64,000 nt of DNA from Methanococcus maripaludis (GCF_013760955.1 NZ_JACDUL010000003.1:361264-425263), one strand, 5' to 3'; numbered from the stretch's first letter, positions 29,764 through 40,600 are shown. Made by a program: numbers and translations. Notes: generated by a model not told the origin, from the letters alone.

Positions 29764-30648
29764 TTATTCTCTTACAACCATTGTACCTACACCATCTTCG
29801 GTAAAAATTTCCAGAAGAACTGCGTGAGGTGTTTTTCCATTCACAATGTGCACACTTTGGACCCCTTTGTCAAGTGCATTGATGCATGCTTCGATTTTTG
29901 GGATCATTCCACCAGTAATCAGTCCTCTTTCAATCATACCTTCGATTTGCGAAATTGTTAATTTCCTGTGAAGGGTGGATGGATCTTTTATATCGTCCAT
30001 TATTCCATCAACGTCTGTGACCATTATTAGCTTTTCAGCGTTCATTGCACCGGCAATATCTCCTGCAGCAATGTCTGCGTTTAAATTTAAATCATTTCCT
30101 TGGTGATCAACACCGATCGGGGAAATTACTGGGATATACCGTTTTTCAACTAATATATCTATTAACTTAGTGTCTACGTGTTCAACTTCCCCAACCATTC
30201 CAAGATCTACTTCGATTTTTTGACTGTCTTTCATTAAATACTGGATTTTTTTCTTTGCTTTGATCAGTTGACCTGATTTTCCAGATAAACCAACAGCTTT
30301 TCCACCATATAATTCTAATTTTGATACGATATCGCCGTTTATCTTACCTATAAGTACCATTTTAACAATTTCGAGTGTTTCTTCGTCAGTTACACGAAGC
30401 CCATGTATAAATTCTGGAGTTTTTCCCATTTTTTCCATCGCTCGATTGATTTCTGGGCCCCCGCCGTGTACTACTATCGGGTTTATGCCGACATATTTCA
30501 AAAGTACGAGGTCTTTTGCGATCCAGTTCTTTGCCTGCTCGTTTACCATGGCATGGCCGCCATACTTAATTAAAACCTTCTGATCGTGGAATTTACAGAT
30601 GTAAGGCAGGGCTTCTATTAAAATTTCAGCTTTTGTGTATTCTTCCAT
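29764..30648 (-). CDS. argB: acetylglutamate kinase
   Basis: Phosphorylates N-acetylglutamate in arginine synthesis; in many organisms it is bound by PII. Amino-acid kinase motifs: VLIKYGGHAM, VVHGGGPEINRAM and LSGKSGQLIKAKKK; the C-terminal GIMDDIKDPSTLHRKLT is typical. It is 294 residues, the usual length. It sits directly after the glnK/amtB cluster on the same strand, which fits (but does not prove) PII control. Confidence 0.96.
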   Translation of the reverse strand: MEEYTKAEILIEALPYICKFHDQKVLIKYGGHAMVNEQAKNWIAKDLVLLKYVGINPIVVHGGGPEINRAMEKMGKTPEFIHGLRVTDEETLEIVKMVLIGKINGDIVSKLELYGGKAVGLSGKSGQLIKAKKKIQYLMKDSQKIEVDLGMVGEVEHVDTKLIDILVEKRYIPVISPIGVDHQGNDLNLNADIAAGDIAGAMNAEKLIMVTDVDGIMDDIKDPSTLHRKLTISQIEGMIERGLITGGMIPKIEACINALDKGVQSVHIVNGKTPHAVLLEIFTEDGVGTMVVRE

Positions 30649-30743
30649 GTATACCCGCTCACCAAAATATTTAAATATTGTTTTTTCATATTCTATATGA
30701 TTTAATATTTATACATTTTTTAATCCATGCGGAGGTGCAGATT

Positions 30744-30995
30744 ATGGAAGAAGAAAGAATATATACAATTCCTTTGAGAGACGTAACAAACAAAAGCCCT
30801 ACAACAAAAAGAGCTCCAAGAGCTATACGGGCAATTAGGGAGTTCTTAAAGAAACACATGAAGTCAGACATTATAAAACTTGACAATTCGATCAATGAAA
30901 AAGTATGGGAAAGAAGTTTAAACAAAATCCCTGCTAAAGTTAGAGTTAAAGTTGTAAAAGAAGGAGATGTTGTTAAAGCAACATTAGTAGAATAA
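30744..30995 (+). CDS. rpl31e: 50S ribosomal protein L31e
   Basis: An 83-residue protein with the L31e signature ([20 protein letters not shown], then [13 protein letters not shown]). ATG 30744 has the strong GGAGGTG just upstream; the upstream 22 codons of the open frame are not translated sequence. It is the first gene of the L31e-aIF6-LX cluster common to archaea. Confidence 0.97.
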
Positions 30996-31031
30996 TCTAC
31001 CTGCTTCTTTCTCTAGAAACACTGTGGTACT

Positions 31032-31715
31032 ATGATAATGAAAACATATTTTTCTGGAGTGTCCACACTAGGAGTACATTCACTCGCAACTGAAGACTAT
31101 GGGTTTTTTCCTCTTTCAGTTGATCAAAAAACGATGGAACGTATGAAAAACGTACTCGACATTCCTGCAACTCAATTAAACATTTCAAACAGCTCTTTAA
31201 TAGGCTCCTTATGTGTTGGAAACTCCAACGGACTTTTAGTACCTGACATAACGACTGAAAAAGAAGTTGAATTAATTAAAATGTTTTTAAAAGAAAACAG
31301 TCTGGATGTTAATTTAGAAAGACTTAAAGCTAAAAACACGGCATTTGGTAACTTAATATTAACTAACAACAAAGGATGCATAATTTCGGAAGAATTATCC
31401 AGATTTAGAAAAACTATTGAGGATGTTTTGGACGTAGAATCCGGAGTAGGAAACTATGCTGAACTCCCAACAGTTGGTTCAAATGGAGTTGCAACCGATA
31501 AAGGATGCCTGGTTCACCCACTAACTGATGAATTAGAATTAGAATGGATTCAAAACATTTTAAGAGTGGACTACGTTGAAAGGGGCACTGCAAATAGGGG
31601 TGTAACTTCAGTTGGCGCGTGCATTCTAGCAAACTCTAAAGGAGCTGTTGTCGGAGGCGACACGTCAGGTCCTGAAATCTTAAAAATTGAAGAAGCTCTA
31701 GATTTAATAGATTAA
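31032..31715 (+). CDS. eif6: translation initiation factor 6 (aIF6)
   Basis: A 227-residue pentein-fold factor that binds the large subunit and blocks joining with the small one. Repeated pentein motifs are visible ([74 protein letters not shown]). The ATG at 31032 or at 31038 are both near a GTGGT site. Its place between L31e and LX is conserved in archaea. Confidence 0.96.
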
Positions 31716-31733
31716 TAATTTTTGGTGATATAT

Positions 31734-31964
31734 ATGGCAAAAATCATAAGAATTAAAGGAGAAATCCTTGGAAAAGACGAACCAATGGTATTCACAAAAG
31801 AATACAACGTTGTAAAAGAAGACGATGCGTTAGAAACCATGTACTCAGAAATGGGTAGCAAACACGCAGTAAAAAGGGCGTACATTAAAATTGTAGAAGT
31901 TTCTGAAATCTCAGAAGAAGACGTTCAAAATCCTATTTTGAAAAAAACACTTGAAATGTACTAA
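31734..31964 (+). CDS. rpl18a: 50S ribosomal protein L18a/LX
   Basis: A 76-residue archaeal LX (L18Ae-type) protein: MAKIIRIKGEILGKDEPMVF, then HAVKRAYIKIVEVSEI. ATG 31734 follows TTGGTGATATAT; an in-frame TTG at 31722 is part of that site. It closes the conserved L31e-aIF6-LX group. Confidence 0.93.
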   Translation: MAKIIRIKGEILGKDEPMVFTKEYNVVKEDDALETMYSEMGSKHAVKRAYIKIVEVSEISEEDVQNPILKKTLEMY

Positions 31965-32075
31965 TTACCTTACTTTTTTTATATATTGTTTTGATTTCAA
32001 TTGAAACTATTTTATATAATTTAAACAGAATATAGTTTTTACGATAATATTAACTTGTTTTATTCAGGTGATTTT

Positions 32076-32498
32076 ATGTCTGAAGAAAGAATACAGTTTA
32101 ACGCCAAAAAAGGAAAATGGTACGTTTCTAAAAAAATTAAAATTGATGAAAATACATCCAATGAAGAAATCGCTAGAGTTTTAGCAGCGATTGAAGAAAC
32201 ACTTTCTGTAAAAATAAAAGATTTTTTGCCATTTGATATGGAAAAACTTGCAAAAATTGCAGATGAAATCTACGAAAAGAAAAAAGGAAGAGTTAGCGAA
32301 GAAGATATATCTGGAGCATTAGCAAAATTAAAATCTCCAGCAACTACAAAAAAATTGGGAACAATTGATGAAACAAAAGAAGGAAAAGAAATTTTAAAAA
32401 GACTTCTTACGGAAATTGTTTTAGAGAGACTTGGAATAACTTCGAAAATCGAAGCTAAAATGATTGAAAAATACATTGAAAAATCAAAGGCAAAATAA
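32076..32498 (+). CDS. conserved Methanococcales protein (DUF2666-like)
   Basis: A 140-residue lysine- and glutamate-rich protein with no membrane segment. I recall it only as a conserved methanogen family, probably DUF2666; that placement is uncertain. Features: IQFNAKKGKWYVSKKIKIDE at the start and a repeated IARVLAAIEETL / ILKRLLTEIVLERLGI helical pattern, which may be an internal duplication (KKGKWYVSKKI and KKGRVSEEDIS). ATG 32076 follows CAGGTG. Confidence 0.7.
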   Translation: MSEERIQFNAKKGKWYVSKKIKIDENTSNEEIARVLAAIEETLSVKIKDFLPFDMEKLAKIADEIYEKKKGRVSEEDISGALAKLKSPATTKKLGTIDETKEGKEILKRLLTEIVLERLGITSKIEAKMIEKYIEKSKAK

Positions 32499-32562
32499 AC
32501 CTTTAAAACTAAAATAAAACTCTTTTTTTGAAATTTAAAAAAAATTTAAAAAAGTTATTTAA

Positions 32563-33537
<975 letters not shown>

Positions 33538-33593
33538 CTATTTCTAGAGTTTTAATATAACAAGTATAATTACTAATCAGGAATATAATGTAC

Positions 33594-33632
33594 TTTCTAT
33601 TCTCAATAAATAGAAAATTATATATATATTAA
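33594..33632 (-). promoter_or_regulatory. mer promoter: TATA run plus start-site palindrome
   Basis: On the minus strand the TATA run TTAATATATATATAATTT (33616-33632) is directly followed by a perfect inverted repeat: TTTCTATT (33594-33601) and AATAGAAA (33609-33616), 7-bp spacer. The palindrome would overlap the transcript start. It looks like an operator, but the regulator is unknown. Confidence 0.5.
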
Positions 33633-33756
33633 AGAACCTACAGCGAAATTTCGACCAATTAATAAACGTATTATCCAGATTAACGTAGTAATTAGCTATA
33701 CTCAATTTTATATACGAAAACGCCTAAGTGGAACTTAGAAATTATCCGGTGATATA

Positions 33757-34833
33757 ATGGATTTAACATCCTTTAAGGAAAAACAAATCTCAAAAAAAGA
33801 ATGCCTTGAGTTGTTTGAAAATACTGAAAACTTTTTTGATGTAATAAAACTCGCAGATTCGCTTAGAAAGGATATCGTTGGAGATACGGTTACTTTTGTA
33901 AATAACACAAACATAGAAACCACAAACGTGTGCACAATGGGATGTAAATTCTGTGCATTTAGTGTTTCAAAAAACAGCCCTGACTCATTTAAATTAAGTT
34001 CTGATGAAATTGCTAAAAAAGCAGTTGTTGCTAAAAAAGCAGGACTTACCGAAGTTACAATTCACGGTGGAATTCACCCTGACGTTGATACGCACTTTCA
34101 AGTTGAAACACTAAATAAAGTAAATAGTGAAACTTCAAAACTCGGCGGAATATATGTACACGCATATTCGCCACAGGAAATATTAAATGGTGCAGAAAAT
34201 GCTGGAATTGATGTAAAAGAAGCCATAAAAATGTTAAGTGAAGCAGGTTTAAGATCAATTCCTGGAACTGCTGCTGAGATACTTGATGACGATGTGAGGT
34301 CCGATATATGTCCATTAAAAATGCCTGTTAAAAAATGGATAGATATCATAAAAACTGCACACAAAACTGGAATTACAACAACTTCCACAATAATCTACGG
34401 CCACATTGAAGAGTACAAACATGTCGTTGATCATTTGTCAATTTTAAAAGAAATTCAAGAAGAAACTGGAGGATTTACTGAATTCATTCCACTTTCTTAT
34501 TTGCATGAAAATACGCCACTCCATAAAGCTGGAAGGGTTAAAGACGGAGCTACTGGACTTTACGAGTTAAAACTCTACGCAGTTTCGAGAATTTTATTTA
34601 AAGATATTATAAAAAACATTCAGGCCCCAAGAGTAAAAATTGGAACTAAGTTGAGCCAGTTAATTTTAAAATCCGGTGCAAACGACCTTGGTGGAACTTT
34701 AGTGGAAGATAAAGTTTCAAAAGCTGCAGGAAGTATCTACGAAGACGCGAGCGTAGATTTAATGAGAAACGCCATTACGAGCATTGGAAGAATCCCAAAA
34801 GAAAGAACTACCCTTTACGAAATAATTGAATAA
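33757..34833 (+). CDS. cofH: F0 synthase subunit 2, CofH (copy 1)
   Basis: A radical SAM enzyme that joins 5-amino-6-(D-ribitylamino)uracil with tyrosine-derived p-hydroxybenzyl in F0/F420 synthesis. 358 residues; cluster motif CTMGCKFC near residue 56, and the family sequence TIHGGIHPDVDTHFQ, GTAAEILDDDVRSDICP, GGANDLGG-like KSGANDLGGTLVEDKVS. The 5' region (33769-33894) is nearly identical in DNA to that of copy 2, although the rest is clearly diverged. Confidence 0.93.
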   Translation: MDLTSFKEKQISKKECLELFENTENFFDVIKLADSLRKDIVGDTVTFVNNTNIETTNVCTMGCKFCAFSVSKNSPDSFKLSSDEIAKKAVVAKKAGLTEVTIHGGIHPDVDTHFQVETLNKVNSETSKLGGIYVHAYSPQEILNGAENAGIDVKEAIKMLSEAGLRSIPGTAAEILDDDVRSDICPLKMPVKKWIDIIKTAHKTGITTTSTIIYGHIEEYKHVVDHLSILKEIQEETGGFTEFIPLSYLHENTPLHKAGRVKDGATGLYELKLYAVSRILFKDIIKNIQAPRVKIGTKLSQLILKSGANDLGGTLVEDKVSKAAGSIYEDASVDLMRNAITSIGRIPKERTTLYEIIE

Positions 34834-34950
34834 ATTCCCCTATTTTTCAGTTTTTTAATGATTTATCTTGAACTAATAGTTGATATGATCGAAATATTTA
34901 GATATTAAAAAATAGGCATGAAAGATGCTTACAAACCAGTTGGTGATTTA

Positions 34951-36030
34951 ATGGATTTTATATCCTTTAAGGAAAAAGAAATCTCAAAAAAAGAATGCCT
35001 TGAGTTGTTTGAAAATACTGAAAACTTTTTTGATGTAATAAAACTCGCAGATTCGCTTAGAAAGGATATCGTTGGAGATGCGGTTACTTACGTCGTCAAT
35101 GCAAACATTAATTTTACAAACATCTGCACTGGAACATGCGGATTCTGTGCATATAAAGCAGAACACGGTGATCCGCATGCGTTTTTTTTAAATCCTGATG
35201 AAGTTGCTAAAAAAGCCCTTGAAGCAAGAAAAATCGGTGCTACTGAAGTATGTATTCAAGGAGGGCTTTTAAAAGAAATCGATACCTATTTTCAGGCCGA
35301 AATCCTAAAAAAAGTTAAAGAAATTACGGCACCGTATGGAAAAATAGATGTGCATGCATTTTCCCCGATGGAAGTTAAATCTGCCGCAGAAAATGCGGGA
35401 TTAAATGTAAAAGAAGCATTAAAAATTTTAAAAGAAAGTGGATTGAACAGTATGCCTGGAACTGCTGCTGAAATCCTAAACGATGAAATAAGGTCTGAAA
35501 TTTGCCCTACAAAATTAAAAACTTCCGAATGGATCGATGTTGTATCAAATGCCCATAAAACGGGAATTAAAACAACGTGTACAATGATGTACGGCCATGT
35601 CGAAGAAAATGATCATCTTGCAGAACATTTATCAATTTTAAGAAATATTCAGAAGGAAACTGGCGGTTTTACAGAATTTGTGCCATTAACCTTTTTGCAT
35701 GAAAACGCACCACTTTATCATACAGAACGGGTAAAAAGCGGAGCTTCGGGAATGCTCGACTTAAAAGTTTACGCAATTTCGAGAATTTTCTTTAAAGACA
35801 GTATTAAAAATATACAGACGTCATGGGTAAAACTTGGAACAAAATTAAGTCAGGTTTCACTAAATTGCGGTGCAAACGATATCGGTGGAACACTAATGGA
35901 AGAAAACATCTCAAAATCTGCTGGCGGAAGTTATGGAACTTACATGAGCGAAGAACAATTAAAAGACATGGTTTTAGCAGTTGGAAGGATTCCAAAACAA
36001 AGAAACACGGCTTATGAAATTATAGAATAG
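34951..36030 (+). CDS. cofH: F0 synthase subunit 2, CofH (copy 2)
   Basis: A 359-residue CofH paralogue. Cluster motif CTGTCGFC near residue 56; the preceding INFTNICTG is closer to the usual CofH motif than the copy 1 version. FTEFVPLTFLHENAPLYHTE and GANDIGGTLMEENISKSAGG are family sequences. ATG 34951 follows TTGGTGATTTA; the in-frame start at 34918 is further upstream without a site. RibH, which makes a related flavin precursor route product, is nearby. Confidence 0.93.
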   Translation: MDFISFKEKEISKKECLELFENTENFFDVIKLADSLRKDIVGDAVTYVVNANINFTNICTGTCGFCAYKAEHGDPHAFFLNPDEVAKKALEARKIGATEVCIQGGLLKEIDTYFQAEILKKVKEITAPYGKIDVHAFSPMEVKSAAENAGLNVKEALKILKESGLNSMPGTAAEILNDEIRSEICPTKLKTSEWIDVVSNAHKTGIKTTCTMMYGHVEENDHLAEHLSILRNIQKETGGFTEFVPLTFLHENAPLYHTERVKSGASGMLDLKVYAISRIFFKDSIKNIQTSWVKLGTKLSQVSLNCGANDIGGTLMEENISKSAGGSYGTYMSEEQLKDMVLAVGRIPKQRNTAYEIIE

Positions 36031-36136
36031 ATAAGATATACCTGATTTATTTATTTTTTTAACCTAAACTTACTTATTCTTTAAAACATTATTTTAAACT
36101 GTTTTAAAATCTTGAAAAATATTTAACCGTGAAAAT

Positions 36137-36616
36137 ATGGAAATAAAAAGAAGATACATGCTGAAAAAGAAAGAATTAAAGGAATTAAAAGACGAACTAG
36201 GAAATATTTTTGACGTTGAAAAAATAATTCCAAAAAAAGCTGTCGTTGAAAAAGCTGTGACTGAAGAAGGCGAAATAATCCTTTTAGACGGAACTCCTCT
36301 TGCAATGGTAAATAATGGAAGGATATTCCCAACATTGAAATTCCTCCTAAATATGGATATTGAAAACAATAGGGTTACTGTCGACATGGGCGCCGTAAAA
36401 TTCATTGCAAACGGTGCAGACATCATGGCTCCAGGAATCGTTGAAGCTGACGAAAATATAAAAGAAGGAGACATTGTTTTTGTAGTTGATATAACCCACA
36501 AAAAGCCACTATCTGTTGGAGAAGCTTTGATGGATGGAAAAACAATGGTTGAAGAAAAAAAAGGAAAAGCAATTAAAACCATTCATTTTATTGGCGATGA
36601 AATCTGGAAAATGTAA
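36137..36616 (+). CDS. PUA-domain RNA-binding protein (MCT-1/Tma20-like)
   Basis: A 159-residue protein: an N-terminal helical part (MEIKRRYMLKKKELKELKDE) and a C-terminal PUA domain (VTVDMGAVKFIANGADIMAPGIV, IKEGDIVFVVDITHKKPL). This is the arrangement of archaeal homologues of MCT-1/Tma20, which act in translation reinitiation and recycling. The pelota gene is elsewhere in the window. It is 13 bp before the methyltransferase gene. Confidence 0.87.
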   Translation: MEIKRRYMLKKKELKELKDELGNIFDVEKIIPKKAVVEKAVTEEGEIILLDGTPLAMVNNGRIFPTLKFLLNMDIENNRVTVDMGAVKFIANGADIMAPGIVEADENIKEGDIVFVVDITHKKPLSVGEALMDGKTMVEEKKGKAIKTIHFIGDEIWKM

Positions 36617-36629
36617 ACAATAGATTATT

Positions 36630-37238
36630 ATGATAGAAATCATTGAAATAAACGGAATAAAGATAAAAACACACCCTAAAGTATATGTTCCTGCAGAAGA
36701 TAGTGAACTTTTAATCGAAAATTTAGTTGATGTAAAGAATAAATCCGTTTTAGATGTTGGAACTGGAAGCGGAATTCAAGCAATAAATGCTGTAAAACAG
36801 GGTGCTGTAAAAGTCATCGGAATCGACATAAACCCTTATGCAGTGGATTGTGCAAAAATTAACTCAGAATTAAACGAAATTAATCCAGAAAAACTATCCT
36901 TTAAAACTAGCGACCTCTTCAAAAATATTGATGAAAAATTTGATGTAATTTTATTCAATGCACCATACCTTCCAACATCGGATGAAGAAAAATTGGAAAA
37001 ATACTTAAATTACGCATTTGATGGTGGAACAGACGGAAGAGAGGTATTGGATAAATTTTTAGATGAAGTAACTAATTATTTAAATGAAAATGGAACCGTT
37101 CAAATACTTCAGTCATCCCTTACAAATGGCGATAAAACCATTGCAAAAATGGAAAAGTTAGGGTTTGTTGCTAAACAGACTGGGTCTTTAAAATTTTTAT
37201 TTGAAGAATTACAGGTAATTACAGGGTGGAAAAAATGA
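36630..37238 (+). CDS. HemK2/Mtq2-like protein methyltransferase
   Basis: A 202-residue class I SAM methyltransferase: [19 protein letters not shown] (SAM-binding, about residues 40-58), [13 protein letters not shown] and the NAPYLP motif where HemK/PrmC has NPPY. The eukaryotic/archaeal Mtq2 group methylates the GGQ glutamine of release factor aRF1, which is the probable role. It ends in TGA that overlaps the ATG of the NIF3 gene (ATGA). Confidence 0.87.
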   Translation: MIEIIEINGIKIKTHPKVYVPAEDSELLIENLVDVKNKSVLDVGTGSGIQAINAVKQGAVKVIGIDINPYAVDCAKINSELNEINPEKLSFKTSDLFKNIDEKFDVILFNAPYLPTSDEEKLEKYLNYAFDGGTDGREVLDKFLDEVTNYLNENGTVQILQSSLTNGDKTIAKMEKLGFVAKQTGSLKFLFEELQVITGWKK

Positions 37239-37975
37239 AAGCTTCTGAAATTATTGAAATTATTGAAAAATTTGCTCCAAAGGAACTTGCAATACCTGGA
37301 GACAATATCGGACTTCAAGTTGGATTGGATCTAGAAAAAGAAGTTAAGAATTTAGGAATTGCACTTGACCCCTCCCTAGAAGTTATAGAAAAAGCAAAAT
37401 CTAAAGATATAGATTTTTTATTTACTCACCACCCGATTTTAAAAGATCCAATAAAAAATTTCACCGGTGCGATGTATAAAAAGCTGAAAATATTAACTGA
37501 AAAGGATATTCCACTATACAGTGCACATACAAACCTTGATATCTGTAAAAACGGACTTAATGATTGTTTGGTAGAATTATATGGTTTAAAAGATGTTAAA
37601 AATTTATATGAGAATGGACTTGGAAGAATTGGAACTTTTGATGGAACTTTTGAAGATATTCTAAAAATTACAAAAGAAAATATATTTACAGTTCCAGAAA
37701 CCGTTGTTCCTAAAAGCATATACGATAAAAAACAGTTGAAAGTGGCAATTCTCTCAGGATACGGGCTTTCACAGGATTCTATTAGATACGTGTCTAACCT
37801 TGCAGATGTTTATATATCTGGAGATTTAACCCACCATTCAAAAATAATTGTTGAAGAGCTCGGGCTTACAGTTATCGATGGAACACATTATGGAACCGAA
37901 GTTTATGGGTTGAAATCGTTTTTAAAGTATTTAGAAAAGAACACCAATTGTAAAATCATATCTTTGGATTTTTAA
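37235..37975 (+). CDS. NIF3-like dinuclear metal-binding protein
   Basis: A 246-residue NIF3/YbgI family protein. LFTHHPIL (metal-binding HH near residue 66), SAHTNLD (about 98) and [11 protein letters not shown] are conserved; they form a two-metal site. The family has been suggested to act as a GTP cyclohydrolase-like or metal chaperone protein, but its role is unclear. ATG 37235 overlaps the previous stop; the in-frame GTG 37226 is in the Shine-Dalgarno. Confidence 0.87.
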   Translation: MKASEIIEIIEKFAPKELAIPGDNIGLQVGLDLEKEVKNLGIALDPSLEVIEKAKSKDIDFLFTHHPILKDPIKNFTGAMYKKLKILTEKDIPLYSAHTNLDICKNGLNDCLVELYGLKDVKNLYENGLGRIGTFDGTFEDILKITKENIFTVPETVVPKSIYDKKQLKVAILSGYGLSQDSIRYVSNLADVYISGDLTHHSKIIVEELGLTVIDGTHYGTEVYGLKSFLKYLEKNTNCKIISLDF

Positions 37976-38105
37976 ATATATTTAAACTCTTTTTTGCGGA
38001 TTTTCTACTTAAATTAAATCATAAAATTATTATAGCAATTAAAAACAATAATATATATGTCACTATTTAATATCACGATTTATAATCATTTTTAACGGTG
38101 GGAGT

Positions 38106-39017
38106 ATGGAACTTACGATAGTTCAGAAAGAAATACTTCAGGAATTGATCTCGATATATCGAGAAAAAAATAAAGCTGTGAAAGGAACAGAGATTGCAGT
38201 TCGATTAAGTAGAAATCCTGGAACAATTAGAAACCAGATGCAGGCATTGAGAGCGTTGAATCTTGTTGATGGAGTTCCTGGACCAAAAGGAGGATACATT
38301 CCAACAAGTTTAACATATCGTTCACTAGGACTTGAAACAGAAGAAGAAATTACAGTTCCAATCTACAAACGAGAAGACCTCGTTGAAGGAGTAAGTGTTA
38401 CAAAAATCGTATTTGATACAGTAACAAGGGAAAAATCATGTTCTTCAAAAATATACGTTAATGGGGACACTAGAAAATTTTCAGAAGGGGACGTTGTAAA
38501 AGTTGGACCGACACATCACAACAAAATTGTTATTTTGGGAAGGATCGTTGGAAGAGACGACATCAACCATATCTTGTTAATGGATGTGATAAGTGTTGCT
38601 AGCGTTCCGGGGATTTCTGTAGGGGACGTTGGAATAAAAAAAGAATTAATATACATTACGCCTGAAAAAACTATTCGAGATGCTGCAAAGCTACTTTTTG
38701 ATGCAAATATAAGTGGAATTCCAGTAATGGATGGAAAAAAACTTCTTGGAGTATTGAGTCTGCATGATGTTGCAGAAGCAGTTGCAAAAGGTCTTGAAAA
38801 TGAAAATGTGACGAAATTAATGGCTGAAAAAATATATACTGTTTCAAAAAACGAAAAAATATATGATGCATTGATTTTAATGGAAAAACATAACGTTGGA
38901 AGGTTAATTATATTAGATAACGAAGAATATGCAATAGGCATTCTTACAAGAACTGATATTTTGAATCTAATTGAAGGAACAATCTTTCCAAAAATTCTTA
39001 AAAAGTATTTGAAATAA
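38106..39017 (+). CDS. HTH-CBS domain transcriptional regulator
   Basis: A 303-residue regulator. N-terminal winged HTH (QKEILQELISIYREKNKAVK, then IAVRLSRNPGTIRNQMQALR, residues about 6-58; followed by a glycine-rich PGPKGGYIPT wing). A central beta-rich domain (about 80-170) precedes two CBS motifs (IRDAAKLLFDANISGIPVMD and IYDALILMEKHNVGRLIILD) that bind adenosyl ligands. The family is widespread in methanogens; targets are unknown. The strong Shine-Dalgarno GGTGGGAG is upstream. Confidence 0.87.
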   Translation: MELTIVQKEILQELISIYREKNKAVKGTEIAVRLSRNPGTIRNQMQALRALNLVDGVPGPKGGYIPTSLTYRSLGLETEEEITVPIYKREDLVEGVSVTKIVFDTVTREKSCSSKIYVNGDTRKFSEGDVVKVGPTHHNKIVILGRIVGRDDINHILLMDVISVASVPGISVGDVGIKKELIYITPEKTIRDAAKLLFDANISGIPVMDGKKLLGVLSLHDVAEAVAKGLENENVTKLMAEKIYTVSKNEKIYDALILMEKHNVGRLIILDNEEYAIGILTRTDILNLIEGTIFPKILKKYLK

Positions 39018-39018
39018 A

Positions 39019-39309
39019 TTATTTCATTCTTTTCTTGAATTCTTCACTCAATTCTTCATACGTAATTCCTGATTTTGCAAGCAATACCATTGTGTGGAAT
39101 ATTAAATCTGCACTTTCGTAAATTATTTCTGCTTTATCGTCATCTTTTGCTGCAATGATAACTTCTGCGGCTTCTTCACCGATTTTTTCGCAGATTTTAT
39201 TTACTGCTGTTTTTTTATCGTCGGTTGTTAATTTAACGACGTATGAGCCTTCGGGCTTTTCTTGAATTCTTTTCTCGATTGTAGAATAAACTTCTTTTAA
39301 AACATTCAT
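39019..39309 (-). CDS. hisE: phosphoribosyl-ATP pyrophosphatase
   Basis: Histidine synthesis step 2: hydrolyses PR-ATP to PR-AMP. A 96-residue MazG-like all-helical protein with the HisE motif [20 protein letters not shown] and [13 protein letters not shown]. It is a stand-alone enzyme, separate from HisI. The converging HTH-CBS gene ends 1 bp before its stop. The start follows TTAGTGATTTT. Confidence 0.95.
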
Positions 39310-39347
39310 AAAATCACTAAAAAAAGATTTATAAGTTTAATTTTAAA

Positions 39348-39761
39348 TTATTGGATTTCTTTAAGTCTTTTTACCATTTTGACAGCTGCTTCAACTGCAC
39401 TCTTACCGTAATCGATTCTGTCTTCAGCCTGCATTCTTGTCATTCCCGGGCCTGCAATTCCAAGAGCAACTGGTTTTCCAAACTCCAACGATAAGTCTGC
39501 AATTTTTCTTGCTGCATTTTGAACCACAATTTCGTCGTGTTCAGTATCTCCTTCGATAACACATCCAATTGTAACAACTGCATCGATGTCATCTTTTTGG
39601 AGGAGTGTTTTGATTGCAAGAGGCATGTCAAATGATCCAGGAACCATTATTTTGCATGAAACATCTGCACCTAAAAATGCAGCGTGTTCTTCTGCCAATT
39701 TTTCCATCATAAATGTTAAATCCCTGTTAAATTCTGCGATAACAAATCCTAATTTGACCAT
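39348..39761 (-). CDS. ribH: 6,7-dimethyl-8-ribityllumazine synthase
   Basis: The penultimate enzyme of riboflavin synthesis, condensing the ribitylaminouracil with dihydroxybutanone phosphate. The 137-residue sequence has [15 protein letters not shown], the catalytic [14 protein letters not shown] (histidine motif near 75) and [18 protein letters not shown]. The ribitylaminouracil substrate is shared with CofH. Confidence 0.95.
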   Translation of the reverse strand: MVKLGFVIAEFNRDLTFMMEKLAEEHAAFLGADVSCKIMVPGSFDMPLAIKTLLQKDDIDAVVTIGCVIEGDTEHDEIVVQNAARKIADLSLEFGKPVALGIAGPGMTRMQAEDRIDYGKSAVEAAVKMVKRLKEIQ

Positions 39762-39809
39762 TTTTTCACCCGATTAATTTACAACATTAGTCACATTGAT
39801 TTTTAAACA

Positions 39810-40274
39810 TTATAAGTTTTTTGATAATTCAAGATACCTTTTTGCATTCTCCCTTATTGATTCCACTTCTTCATCAGTTAAAGTTCTCACAACTTTTCCA
39901 GGAACCCCTAAAACAAGGCTGTTTGGTGGAATTTCTTTATTTTGTGATACTAAAGCGTTTGCCCCAATTATTGAGTTTTTACCGACTTTTGCGCCGTTTA
40001 ATACGGTTGAATTCATTCCAACAATTACATTGTCCTCGATCGTGCAACCGTGAACTACTGCAGCGTGCCCCACGGAAACTCCTTCTCCGATATAAACCGG
40101 ATGACCTACAGAACCGTGAACGACACAGTTATCTTGTACGTTTGAATTATCTTTAATCGTTATTTTGCTAATATCTGCCCTTAATACGGCCCCGTACCAG
40201 ATATTTACATTTTCACCGAGTTCAACGTCCCCTATAATCGAGGCATTTTTCGCAATTTTTACACTTTTTACCAT
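39810..40274 (-). CDS. gamma-class carbonic anhydrase-like hexapeptide protein
   Basis: A 154-residue left-handed beta-helix protein of the YrdA/CaiE type. Hexapeptide repeats (IIGDVELGENVNIWYGAVLR, VSVGHAAVVHGCTIEDNVIVGM) include the metal-binding histidines HGS, GHAAVVHGC; it ends in a helix (TDEEVESIRENAKRYLELS). It may be a carbonic anhydrase or an acyltransferase-like homologue; activity cannot be read. It is divergent from nothing obvious; the next gene (40304) is co-directional. Confidence 0.85.
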   Translation of the reverse strand: MVKSVKIAKNASIIGDVELGENVNIWYGAVLRADISKITIKDNSNVQDNCVVHGSVGHPVYIGEGVSVGHAAVVHGCTIEDNVIVGMNSTVLNGAKVGKNSIIGANALVSQNKEIPPNSLVLGVPGKVVRTLTDEEVESIRENAKRYLELSKNL

Positions 40275-40303
40275 TAAATCACCATTACTAAAAATATTAA
40301 AAA

Positions 40304-40576
40304 TTACCTTATTTTATAGACTTTATCCCATTCTCGCTCGAATTCATCCATGAAAATCAGAGTTTTATCGACTTCTATTGCGCAAATCTGCTGAAAACTA
40401 ATCACTGCAAAGTTTCTCTTGTCTTCGTTAAATAATAACGTACCAGTACCTTTTCCAGTTTCTAAATATTTAATATACTTATTTTTAAGTTTTACTACAG
40501 CTTCAAAGTCGTATTCTCCTTCAACGATACTTCCAGGGTAGTGTATCCGGATATATAGAGTTGGTCTTTTTTTCAA
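40304..40576 (-). CDS. small protein of unknown function
   Basis: A 90-residue protein; I do not recognise the family. The open frame continues upstream, but the strong Shine-Dalgarno GGAGGTG (minus strand, 40588-40582) is five bases before a TTG at 40576, which I take as the start (MKKRPTLYIRIHYPGSIVE). The sequence is beta-rich with a charged C-terminus (DEFEREWDKVYKIR). It is divergent from the radical SAM gene, with the start codons about 57 bp apart. Confidence 0.65.
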   Translation of the reverse strand: MKKRPTLYIRIHYPGSIVEGEYDFEAVVKLKNKYIKYLETGKGTGTLLFNEDKRNFAVISFQQICAIEVDKTLIFMDEFEREWDKVYKIR

Positions 40577-40600
40577 AAGGGCACCTCCCAAACTACTGTC

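Noticed and set aside
34918..34950. Longer start for cofH copy 2
   Set aside because: No ribosome-binding site precedes it, while GGTGATTTA precedes the ATG at 34951, the same relation as in copy 1.
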